Positions 7,733 through 12,952 of a stretch of 14,319 nt of DNA are shown piece by piece. Source of the stretch: Methanomassiliicoccales archaeon. GTDB lineage: Archaea; Thermoplasmatota; Thermoplasmata; Methanomassiliicoccales; UBA472. Under the pieces are notes generated by a model. That model did not search any database. It saw only the letters and a program-made list of their open reading frames with translations, and was not told where the DNA came from. Made by a program: the position numbers and the translations under genes. Within the stretch, counting starts at the first letter, position 1, and every line of letters starts with the position of its first letter. The stretch lies in the NCBI GenBank assembly GCA_013329565.1, contig DUJZ01000136.1, positions 492 to 14,810 of the forward strand, read 5' to 3'.

Positions 7733-8635
7733 TCAGAAGGCCGCGGCGAACGGTATGGCCATCAACAGAACGATCGTGGCGATCAGCCCGATGTCCATGT
7801 GCCACCCTTCACGCCCAGCCACCACCGTCTGCGTGTAGTTCAGCAGGGGAGCGAGAACGGCCAACACCATGCCGGCAATGAGCAGCCAGTAGTAGCGGTA
7901 TATCCTACCGTCCAGGGTCATGGAGGTGGTTATCGTCAGGACGAACAGTCCCACGGCGCCTATGGCGATGCTGGCGACCAGGCCGGCCCAGTCCATCATC
8001 TCCAATGCCTTTTCGGACTCCCCTTCCCGCCGGCGGTTGAAGATCACCATCTCGAATATTCCCAGAGCGACCAGCACCACGCCGATCACTATCATGAATA
8101 TCGGTCCGGCCTCCATCTCCCCGTGAACGTTCAGCTCCCCGCGCAGCCCGAATATTATGATGCCTTCGGTGATCACCAGGCAGGCGGCGAACATTCCAAG
8201 CCACTCCAGCCAGGCCATGCGACGGTTGGTCAGCGGCTCGTAGTACAGGAAGACGAAGGCCAATGTTCCCAGCAGGAACAGCTGGGCGGCGGCCAGCACC
8301 ACCCAGTTCTTGCCGTAACTGCCGAAACCTTCGATCTCGGCCGGGGCGGCCATCAGCAGGAATATGAGAGATATCACCAGGACGGCCACCGCGGCGCCCA
8401 CCTGCATACGCTTCATGAGCTCTTCGCTGAGCCTCTGAAGCTGCGGGAAGAGCGGGACGAACAGCATCAGACCGAGGACTATGAGCACCACGCCCAGGAC
8501 CAAGGTCATCATCTGGTCCATGACCAGTACGTCCAGCAGCTCGATCTCCCGAGCCAGGACCGCCAGGGCCACCCCTTCGAACATGATCAGGAGACCCATC
8601 AGGTACGGTACGAACCAGCTTCCCAACTTCTTCAA
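7733..8635 (-). CDS. Polytopic membrane protein of unknown function (about nine helices)
   Basis: I do not recognise the family. From the TTG at 8635 the protein has 300 residues and about nine hydrophobic stretches, starting with WFVPYLMGLLIMFEGVALAVLA and ending in IGLIATIVLLMAIPFAAAF. Short charged loops lie between them (RRREGESEKALEMMD, LNVHGEMEAG). No transporter signature or catalytic motif is visible. The TTG start is preferred because gaggcggg precedes it by four bases and a TATA box (8670-8678) lies about 40 bases upstream. An ATG at 8599 is the alternative and would cut into the first helix. A longer in-frame opening to 8908 overlaps the small membrane gene and reads as non-membrane, low-quality sequence. 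The neighbouring small membrane protein is on the same strand, 56 bases upstream. Confidence 0.75.
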   Translation of the reverse strand: MKKLGSWFVPYLMGLLIMFEGVALAVLAREIELLDVLVMDQMMTLVLGVVLIVLGLMLFVPLFPQLQRLSEELMKRMQVGAAVAVLVISLIFLLMAAPAEIEGFGSYGKNWVVLAAAQLFLLGTLAFVFLYYEPLTNRRMAWLEWLGMFAACLVITEGIIIFGLRGELNVHGEMEAGPIFMIVIGVVLVALGIFEMVIFNRRREGESEKALEMMDWAGLVASIAIGAVGLFVLTITTSMTLDGRIYRYYWLLIAGMVLAVLAPLLNYTQTVVAGREGWHMDIGLIATIVLLMAIPFAAAF

Positions 8636-8669
8636 ATATCCCGCCTCTGGACAATATTCGGCTGGACTA

Positions 8670-8678
8670 GATATAATA
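8670..8678 (-). promoter_or_regulatory. TATA box of the polytopic membrane protein gene
   Basis: The minus-strand sequence ttatatcta lies in the 56-base gap after the small membrane gene. It is about 39 bases before the proposed TTG start, leaving room for a leader of about 13 bases that contains the gaggcggg ribosome binding site. Confidence 0.5.
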
Positions 8679-8691
8679 GTTCCGTTACCGC

Positions 8692-8898
8692 CTATTGCTT
8701 GTATTTGGCGAGCAGCAGGCCGAAAACGCCCAGTCCGAGGAGCACGATGAAGATGGAATAGACACCCATGTTTTCGGCGGCGAAGATGTTCCAGCTTCCG
8801 TAGGAGACGCCCCACACCCAGTAGAACAGCACCGCTGCCACCACGAGGAGCAGGGAGAATATTGCAATGGTCTTCTTGGGGTAGGCTTGCTCGGCCAT
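8692..8898 (-). CDS. Small membrane protein with two predicted helices
   Basis: The product is 68 residues and I do not recognise it. Two hydrophobic segments are clear: residues 10-30 (TIAIFSLLLVVAAVLFYWVW) and 46-64 (VYSIFIVLLGLGVFGLLLA). A short basic start (MAEQAYPKK) precedes them and KYKQ ends the chain. With both ends basic, a hairpin with termini in the cytoplasm is plausible. A TATA-like element (8921-8929) sits about 26 bases before the ATG, so it is probably leaderless. The reading frame, promoter and clean membrane pattern support a real gene despite its size. It lies 56 bases upstream of the large membrane protein gene on the same strand, and the two may work together, though each seems to have a promoter. 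Confidence 0.75.
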   Translation of the reverse strand: MAEQAYPKKTIAIFSLLLVVAAVLFYWVWGVSYGSWNIFAAENMGVYSIFIVLLGLGVFGLLLAKYKQ

Positions 8899-8920
8899 CG
8901 GGCGTCAAACGTGGTCGGCC

Positions 8921-8929
8921 TATTAAAAT
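8921..8929 (-). promoter_or_regulatory. TATA box of the small membrane protein gene
   Basis: The minus-strand sequence attttaata is centred about 26 bases before the ATG at 8898 with no ribosome binding site between, consistent with a leaderless transcript. Confidence 0.5.
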
Positions 8930-9010
8930 CTTGTTCCGACGAGATCTGAAGGAACTTCATCGATCTGTTGGCCAGAACTTCTCGATCTCCGAAGGAGGCA
9001 GATGATTCAA

Positions 9011-9046
9011 TTAATTTAATTTGTTAATAAATATTATAATTTTTAT
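9011..9046. other. AT-rich tract at the 3' end of the hypothetical pair
   Basis: Only one of these 36 bases is G or C, in a window that is otherwise GC-rich. It encodes the last residues and stop of the minus-strand hypothetical gene. It could act as a T-rich archaeal termination region for that operon, or mark the edge of an inserted segment. No clear inverted repeat or target duplication was seen. Confidence 0.6.
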
Positions 9047-9685
9047 CTTGGTCTCGACAGAAGACGTCGCGTAGGACGAGAATGCCTTTTCGATCTTGCT
9101 CCTCACGGAGATGGCTACACGTTTTGCTTTGTACGCACCGAACAGGATCAGGGTATCAGGCACGTCCGCGTCTAGCCTGATGGAAACCCGTCGGACCAAA
9201 ACGTCCCCCTTATCATCTGGACCTATGAACACTATGTATTTTTCAATGTCATTGAGCAACTTTTCTACCCTGTTGGTAAGATCGACGGGCTCGCCGATGT
9301 AAGGTGACTCCAGACCGATGAAGTTGCTGATGATGTTATTCTGAACAGCTTCTGCGATATGCAAACCATCCCGACCATACCTATGATGGATCTTACTTCT
9401 CAGCGATCGGGTTTTTTCCTGATCGTTCTCCAACTCCCTAAGGGTTAGACCCATCTGCGCCAGGAGCCTTAATTTCCTATCCTTGATGACTTCGCCGAGC
9501 ATTTTCCATTCTGGACCCTTTCTCTGCCTCTTCACGCGATCGATGGTGCATGGATCTTCAATAAAAATGATCTCGTGGTTTCGAAAACGCTCAACCCAAG
9601 CCATAGCCTTCTCCTCGGCATGCTCGAGAAGACCTTTGGTGATGCCAGCTAGAACGTCGCTGTTCGACGGTATGTCGTCGGACAT
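9011..9685 (-). CDS. Hypothetical protein, second gene of a low-GC pair
   Basis: I do not recognise this 224-residue protein. Residues 1-115 look mostly helical and charged: AEEKAMAWVERFRNHEIIFIE, then a basic DRVKRQRKGPEWK patch at 49-61 and a long helix-like stretch to about 115 containing SKIHHRYGRDGLHIAEAVQ. Residues 125-205 look mixed alpha/beta (IVFIGPDDKGDVLVRRVSIRLD, TLILFGAYKAKRVAISV). No signal peptide, membrane helix, zinc site or nucleotide-binding loop is seen. The ATG at 9685 follows aaggaag by seven bases; that site overlaps the end of the upstream gene, so translation is probably coupled. Base composition is clearly more AT-rich than the neighbours. The last twelve codons (KIKIIIFINKLN) are almost all A and T, so the natural C-terminus may have been replaced. 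It may be transferred DNA. Confidence 0.7.
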   Translation of the reverse strand: MSDDIPSNSDVLAGITKGLLEHAEEKAMAWVERFRNHEIIFIEDPCTIDRVKRQRKGPEWKMLGEVIKDRKLRLLAQMGLTLRELENDQEKTRSLRSKIHHRYGRDGLHIAEAVQNNIISNFIGLESPYIGEPVDLTNRVEKLLNDIEKYIVFIGPDDKGDVLVRRVSIRLDADVPDTLILFGAYKAKRVAISVRSKIEKAFSSYATSSVETKIKIIIFINKLN

Positions 9686-9694
9686 GTGGCTTCC

Positions 9695-9937
9695 TTAAAA
9701 GACCTCTCCGTGGTCCTCGAAATACCCAGCTAGACTGAGGGGGTTGCTGTCTAGAACGATCTCACTGCCGTGGAGGATGACCATGTTGTCTATCCTCACC
9801 GCCTCATCGACATATGGATCGACGACCATTTTTCCGTTGGAATCGAAAATGAACGTGCCATCTGATGAGTATCCCATTTTCTTCAATATGGCGACCCTCA
9901 GCTCAATCGGCTCGTTCTTCAGAGACAACATTTCCAT
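9695..9937 (-). CDS. Hypothetical small protein, first gene of a low-GC pair
   Basis: The product is an unrecognised protein of 80 residues. Its visible make-up is a helix-like start (PIELRVAILKKMGY), then beta-rich sequence (GTFIFDSNGKMVVDPYVDEAV, NMVILHGSEIVLDSNP) and an acidic tail (GYFEDHGEVF). Asp and Gly are frequent, and no membrane helix or cysteine motif is present. The ATG at 9937 is preferred over the GTG at 9946 because aaggtga overlaps the GTG and sits at the right distance (five bases) before the ATG. The stop falls nine bases before the next gene, within the spacing of one operon. The small-then-larger order resembles two-gene modules such as toxin-antitoxin pairs, but nothing in the sequence proves that. 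Confidence 0.65.
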   Translation of the reverse strand: MEMLSLKNEPIELRVAILKKMGYSSDGTFIFDSNGKMVVDPYVDEAVRIDNMVILHGSEIVLDSNPLSLAGYFEDHGEVF

Positions 9938-9980
9938 ACGTTTCACCTTGATCTGTTAGGGAACGAATCCTGGTCGATCC

Positions 9981-9988
9981 TATTAATC
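9981..9988 (-). promoter_or_regulatory. Probable TATA box of the hypothetical gene pair
   Basis: The minus-strand sequence gattaata lies about 47 bases before the ATG at 9937, leaving room for a leader of about 20 bases carrying the aaggtga ribosome binding site. The role is inferred from composition and position. Confidence 0.4.
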
Positions 9989-9997
9989 GCTTTTGTG

Positions 9998-10011
9998 CAC
10001 AATCAATTGTG
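9998..10011. repeat. 14-base palindrome, possible operator
   Basis: cacaat and attgtg are perfect inverted 6-base arms around a 2-base spacer. The site sits just upstream of the TATA box of the hypothetical pair and about 85 bases before the start of the broken transporter gene, in a 150-base gap. It has the size of a dimeric helix-turn-helix regulator site, but chance is possible. Confidence 0.35.
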
Positions 10012-10065
10012 GGTCGCTTTGGTAGTGGATTTGACGAGGGTTGTCGTCGAATCATTCCAGTGAAT

Positions 10066-10074
10066 CTAATATAT
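10066..10074 (+). promoter_or_regulatory. TATA box of the broken transporter gene
   Basis: The sequence ctaatatat is centred about 27 bases before the ATG at 10097. An apparently intact promoter in front of a pseudogene suggests that the gene was once expressed and decayed fairly recently. Confidence 0.45.
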
Positions 10075-10096
10075 TCCTGGCTCCCATTGTGCTGAC

Positions 10097-10697
10097 ATGG
10101 GGGACGGGGAGGAGCGGCGCCCGTTGGGCAACGTCATCTATTCCCTAGCTGACCGGCTTCCGTTCTTCAAGTTCTTCGCGACCTGCGTCCGCTGCAGCAG
10201 AGGGCGGTCAAGCTGGTCCTGCCGTTCCTGGCGCTGGCGGTTTTCGTCCTCATGCCTCTGGACCTGGACCGCCGGGTGCAGGACGCCCTTGGAATTTTCT
10301 CATGCATCGCCATGACGTGGACCTTTGAATCGCTGCCGCTGCCGGCGACGCGCTGTTCGGCGCCGAGCTCATCGTCGTACTGCTGACGATCGCCTTTGTT
10401 ACTATCGCCATGACCGACTTCATCAGCAACACCGCCACCGCGGCGATGTTCATACCGATACTGCTCGGCCTTTCGGTAGCCCTGAACGTGCACCCGGAAC
10501 TGCTGGTGCTGACCTGCGGGCTGTGCGTGTCGCTGAGCTTCATCACCCCCATAGGCACGCCGCCGTTCACCCTGGTATACGCCACCAGGAAGGTCGGCCG
10601 GAGGGACATGGCCAAGGCCGGGATCGTCATTTCGGTGCCCACGGCGATAGCGATATGCCTCTTCCTTCTGGCCGTGGACCACCTCGGCATCTTCTAA
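10097..10697 (+). pseudogene. DASS/SLC13-type anion:sodium symporter, internally deleted and frameshifted
   Basis: Remnants of a divalent-anion/sodium symporter lie in three different frames. The first piece starts at the ATG at 10097 (MGDGEERRPLGNVIYSL...). Near 10176-10200 the recognisable frame changes to a segment reading RAVKLVLPFLALAVFVLMPL and ending in FESLPLPAT, the family's early helix motif. Around 10350-10360 it jumps to a third frame that runs to the stop: AMTDFISNTATAAMFIPI, the conserved second SNT motif, then TPIGTPPFTLVYATRKVGRRDMAKAG, the typical C-terminal end. Known members have roughly 450-600 residues, while only about 200 codons remain, so some 300 middle residues are missing. 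The product cannot be a working carrier. The third-frame piece alone would encode 95 residues from 10410, but it has no evident start signals. Confidence 0.82.
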
Positions 10698-10713
10698 GTT
10701 CGGATTAAATCAA

Positions 10714-10753
10714 TTTGATATAGGGATAAACCAATCCTGACGGACAGGAAGGG
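10714..10753 (+). promoter_or_regulatory. Promoter and ribosome binding site of the zinc-ribbon membrane protein
   Basis: The TATA-like tttgatata (10714-10722) lies about 36 bases before the ATG, and aggaaggg (10746-10753) lies directly before it. This suits a short-leader transcript. The two elements agree with each other, which raises confidence slightly. Confidence 0.45.
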
Positions 10754-11167
10754 ATGGATCTGGACATTTGGATACCAATATTGATATGGCTGGCGATCGG
10801 CGCGGGGATCGCTCTCTACCTCTACCGGCTCATGAACAAGGAAGGCAAGGTGGAGGTCATCTGGGTTGCCATCGGCTTCCTTCTTTCCGTGCTCGGCCTC
10901 ATGGCCTTCATCGGAGTGCGCACCATGAAGGAGAAGGATCGGGACAAGGCCGTGGACCCCAAGAGCTACCAACCTCCGGAGTACAAGCTCAAGGAGGAGG
11001 AGCCGAAGGAGAAGGCGAAGGAAGAGATGAAGCAGGAACCTGCTCCTGAACCGAAGAAGAAGGAGGTCAAGCAGATCGCAGGCATTCCCCGCTGCCCGGA
11101 GTGCGGATCTGCCATATCCTCTTCCGACATCCGTTGCCGGGACTGCGGCGCCAAGCTCAGGGAATGA
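10754..11167 (+). CDS. Membrane-anchored zinc-ribbon protein
   Basis: The protein has 137 residues. Two hydrophobic helices lie at about 6-25 (WIPILIWLAIGAGIALYLY) and 35-55 (VIWVAIGFLLSVLGLMAFIG). A highly charged Lys/Glu/Pro linker covers about 57-107. The C-terminal zinc ribbon has four cysteines at 114, 117, 128 and 131 (CPECG...CRDCG). Such ribbons on short membrane anchors are common in archaea and usually of unknown function; the ribbon likely faces the cytoplasm and may bind protein or nucleic acid. The linker suggests a flexible tether. It has its own promoter-like signals and no operon partner is obvious. trmI starts 37 bases downstream with its own TATA box. I cannot assign a specific role. 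Confidence 0.85.
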   Translation: MDLDIWIPILIWLAIGAGIALYLYRLMNKEGKVEVIWVAIGFLLSVLGLMAFIGVRTMKEKDRDKAVDPKSYQPPEYKLKEEEPKEKAKEEMKQEPAPEPKKKEVKQIAGIPRCPECGSAISSSDIRCRDCGAKLRE

Positions 11168-11175
11168 GGAAACCC

Positions 11176-11182
11176 TTTTTAT
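11176..11182 (+). promoter_or_regulatory. TATA box of trmI
   Basis: The sequence tttttat is centred about 26 bases before the ATG at 11205, in the short gap after the zinc-ribbon gene. It suits a leaderless transcript. The T-rich run could also help terminate the upstream transcript. Confidence 0.5.
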
Positions 11183-11204
11183 CCCCGGGCAGGATGCCCT
11201 AGGC

Positions 11205-11975
11205 ATGCTTCCCGAGGGTTCCCTGGTTTATCTTCTGGACGAGAAGGGCAAGAGGACCTGGCTGGTCCTAAATAAGGGAATGCTGAAGTTAGGCGCGATG
11301 GGCGTGGTCGACGGCGACAAGCTCCTGGCGGCCGAGGACGGTTCTGAGCTAACGCTAGCCGGCAAGCGGTTCTGGATACTCGTTCCGGGGGCGTCAGAGA
11401 TGATGTCCTCCGTGGAACGAGGCGCCCAGGTGATAACGCCCAAGGACGCGGCGACGATATTGATGGAGCTGAACGTCAAGTCCGGCGACACGGTCCTGGA
11501 GGCGGGAGTCGGTTCCGCCGCTTTGACGATCGCTTTGCTGAACCAGGTCCGCCCGTGGGGGAAGGTGGTCTCCATGGAGATCCGTCCGGAGTTCGCTGAG
11601 AAGGGAAAGAAGAACGTGGACAAGGCTGGTCTTGCGGACGCGTGGCGTTTGGAGCTGGGAGACGTCCGGAGCGACCGCCTGGACATAGTGGCCGACGCGG
11701 CCGTTTTAGATATGCCGGACCCCTGGGACGCCCTGGAGAACGTTTCGTTAATGCTTCGGAACGGCGGGCGCTTCTGTTCGTACGTACCTAACACCAACCA
11801 GCTGGAGGAGATCGTGCGCCAGCTGCGCAAGAAAGGCTTCGTGGAGATCCGGAGCTATGAGAACATGCAGCGGGAGATGGTGGTGCACGAGATGGGCGTG
11901 CGTCCCTCGTACGAAACGCTCGGCCACACTGGATACCTGGTGTTCGCCCGCAAGGTCTCTGAACGCTCCTCTTAA
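11205..11975 (+). CDS. trmI: tRNA (adenine-N1) methyltransferase, TrmI/GCD14 family
   Basis: This SAM-dependent enzyme forms 1-methyladenosine in the T-loop of tRNA (position 58, and also 57 in archaeal members). The protein has 256 residues, typical length. An N-terminal beta domain (1-75) precedes QVITPKDAATIL, the hallmark entry to the Rossmann fold. Motif I VLEAGVGSAALT is at 97-108 and the acidic SAM-ribose residue is in SMEIRPEF (123-130). LGDVRS at 151-156 and VLDMPDPW at 167-174 form the catalytic-site region, with the Asp-Met-Pro-Asp-Pro pattern of TrmI. The C-terminal region (ENMQREMVVHEMGVRPSYETLGHTGYLVFARK) also matches. The ATG at 11205 is set by the TATA box 26 bases upstream. 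An ATG at 11194 leads to an immediate stop. The enzyme would act as a tetramer, by analogy with family members. Confidence 0.94.
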   Translation: MLPEGSLVYLLDEKGKRTWLVLNKGMLKLGAMGVVDGDKLLAAEDGSELTLAGKRFWILVPGASEMMSSVERGAQVITPKDAATILMELNVKSGDTVLEAGVGSAALTIALLNQVRPWGKVVSMEIRPEFAEKGKKNVDKAGLADAWRLELGDVRSDRLDIVADAAVLDMPDPWDALENVSLMLRNGGRFCSYVPNTNQLEEIVRQLRKKGFVEIRSYENMQREMVVHEMGVRPSYETLGHTGYLVFARKVSERSS

Positions 11976-11977
11976 CT

Positions 11978-11985
11978 CTTAAATA
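11978..11985 (+). promoter_or_regulatory. TATA box of the MarC-family gene
   Basis: The sequence cttaaata starts two bases after the trmI stop codon and is centred about 26 bases before the ATG at 12008, again a leaderless arrangement. Confidence 0.5.
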
Positions 11986-12007
11986 GCCCCAGACATCTCG
12001 CCGTCAC

Positions 12008-12655
12008 ATGGACCTGGCCTTCGCGATAACCGCCTTCGCCTCCATATTCGCCATCGTGAACCCGGTGGGCAACATCCCGGTGTTCGTGGCCATCACCGAA
12101 GGTTATTCGCCGGAGCTGAAACGCAAGGTCCGCAACAAGGTCTGCATTGTTGCCGGAGTCGTACTGGTCATCTTCGCCCTCTTCGGCAACTACATATTCG
12201 ATCTGTACGGCATCACCATCCCGGCCTTCAAGATCGCCGGTGGTGCGTTGCTCTTCTCCATAGCCTTCACCATGACCAAAGGTCAGCTCACCAAGGCCAA
12301 GATGACCGACGAGGAGGCCAAGGAAGCTACTGAGAAGGAAGAGGTCGGCGTCGTTCCCTTGGGCATCCCGCTCTTCGCCGGACCGGGAGCAATAACCACG
12401 GTCATGATCTACGTGTCCTACGCCATGGATTCATCGGAGGCGACGATGAACCTCGGATTCATCTTCCTGGGCATCCTGGCCACGGTGTTAATATCTTACT
12501 TTCTGCTGAGGTACGCCGATCCGTTGTTCTCCCGCATGGGGAAAAGCGGTACGATGGCCTTCACCAGGATCATGGGCATTCTGCTGGCCGCCATGGCCGT
12601 GGAGTTCATACTCTCCGGGACGTTCGAAGCCGTGTCCCACTATTGGGGCATCTGA
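12008..12655 (+). CDS. MarC-family integral membrane protein
   Basis: The product is 215 residues, the usual length for the MarC (UPF0056) family, with about six hydrophobic helices. Family features include the opening FAITAFASIFAIVNPVGNIP, with the conserved NPxGNxPxF pattern, and AFKIAGGALLFSIAF in the middle. A charged loop (residues about 98-118, Lys/Glu-rich) precedes VVPLGIPLFAGPGAITTVMIY, the other conserved stretch. FTRIMGILLAAMAVEFIL forms the last helix. The biochemical role of the family is unsettled; an early link to multiple antibiotic resistance in E. coli was not upheld, so no substrate is claimed. It has its own TATA box and is probably transcribed alone. Confidence 0.92.
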   Translation: MDLAFAITAFASIFAIVNPVGNIPVFVAITEGYSPELKRKVRNKVCIVAGVVLVIFALFGNYIFDLYGITIPAFKIAGGALLFSIAFTMTKGQLTKAKMTDEEAKEATEKEEVGVVPLGIPLFAGPGAITTVMIYVSYAMDSSEATMNLGFIFLGILATVLISYFLLRYADPLFSRMGKSGTMAFTRIMGILLAAMAVEFILSGTFEAVSHYWGI

Positions 12656-12668
12656 GCAAAAGGCAGAA

Positions 12669-12702
12669 GATTAATTACTGAAGGGCGATTCCTCAGCCGG
12701 TG
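12669..12702 (+). promoter_or_regulatory. Probable promoter of the purSL genes
   Basis: The sequence gattaatta (12669-12677) lies about 35 bases before the purS ATG, and cggtg (12698-12702) lies five bases before it. This would give a leader of a few bases. A regulator site was not recognised. Confidence 0.4.
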
Positions 12703-12707
12703 CATCA

Positions 12708-12947
12708 ATGGTTGTGGCAGAGATAAGGATCGAGCTCAAGCCGGGAGTGGCTGACCCGGAGGGCAAGAACACCAAGAAGGCCCTGGAACTGCTTGGTTTC
12801 AATGATATCAAAGGCGTGCGCTCCATCAAGATGTTCGAGCTCGAGATGGACGCCGACCCGGCCGTCGCCCGCAAGGAGTGCGAGGAGATGTGCCGCAAGC
12901 TGCTTGCCAACCCGGTCATACAGAAGTTCAGGGTCGACCTCAGGTGA
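12708..12947 (+). CDS. purS: Phosphoribosylformylglycinamidine synthase subunit PurS
   Basis: This is the small structural subunit of the PurSLQ complex, which converts FGAR to FGAM in purine synthesis, using ammonia delivered from PurQ. The protein has 79 residues, the usual length. Family traits are [24 protein letters not shown] near the start, then [11 protein letters not shown] and the C-terminal [11 protein letters not shown] strand. The opening [12 protein letters not shown] is a typical first beta strand and supports the ATG at 12708. Its stop codon overlaps the ggtga ribosome binding site of purL, five bases before the purL ATG, so the two are one operon with coupled translation. purQ is not in the window and may follow purL. 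Confidence 0.93.
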   Translation: MVVAEIRIELKPGVADPEGKNTKKALELLGFNDIKGVRSIKMFELEMDADPAVARKECEEMCRKLLANPVIQKFRVDLR

Positions 12948-12952
12948 AGGTC

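Noticed and set aside
8636..8908. Upstream extension of the large membrane protein
   Set aside because: It overlaps the small membrane protein gene out of frame and is not hydrophobic; a ribosome site points to TTG 8635.
10033..10048. Small hairpin gacga/tcgtc
   Set aside because: Five-base arms in GC-rich DNA are expected by chance, and no T-tract follows to make it a terminator.
11194..11202. ATG before trmI
   Set aside because: It is followed after one codon by a stop; it is unlikely to be more than chance.
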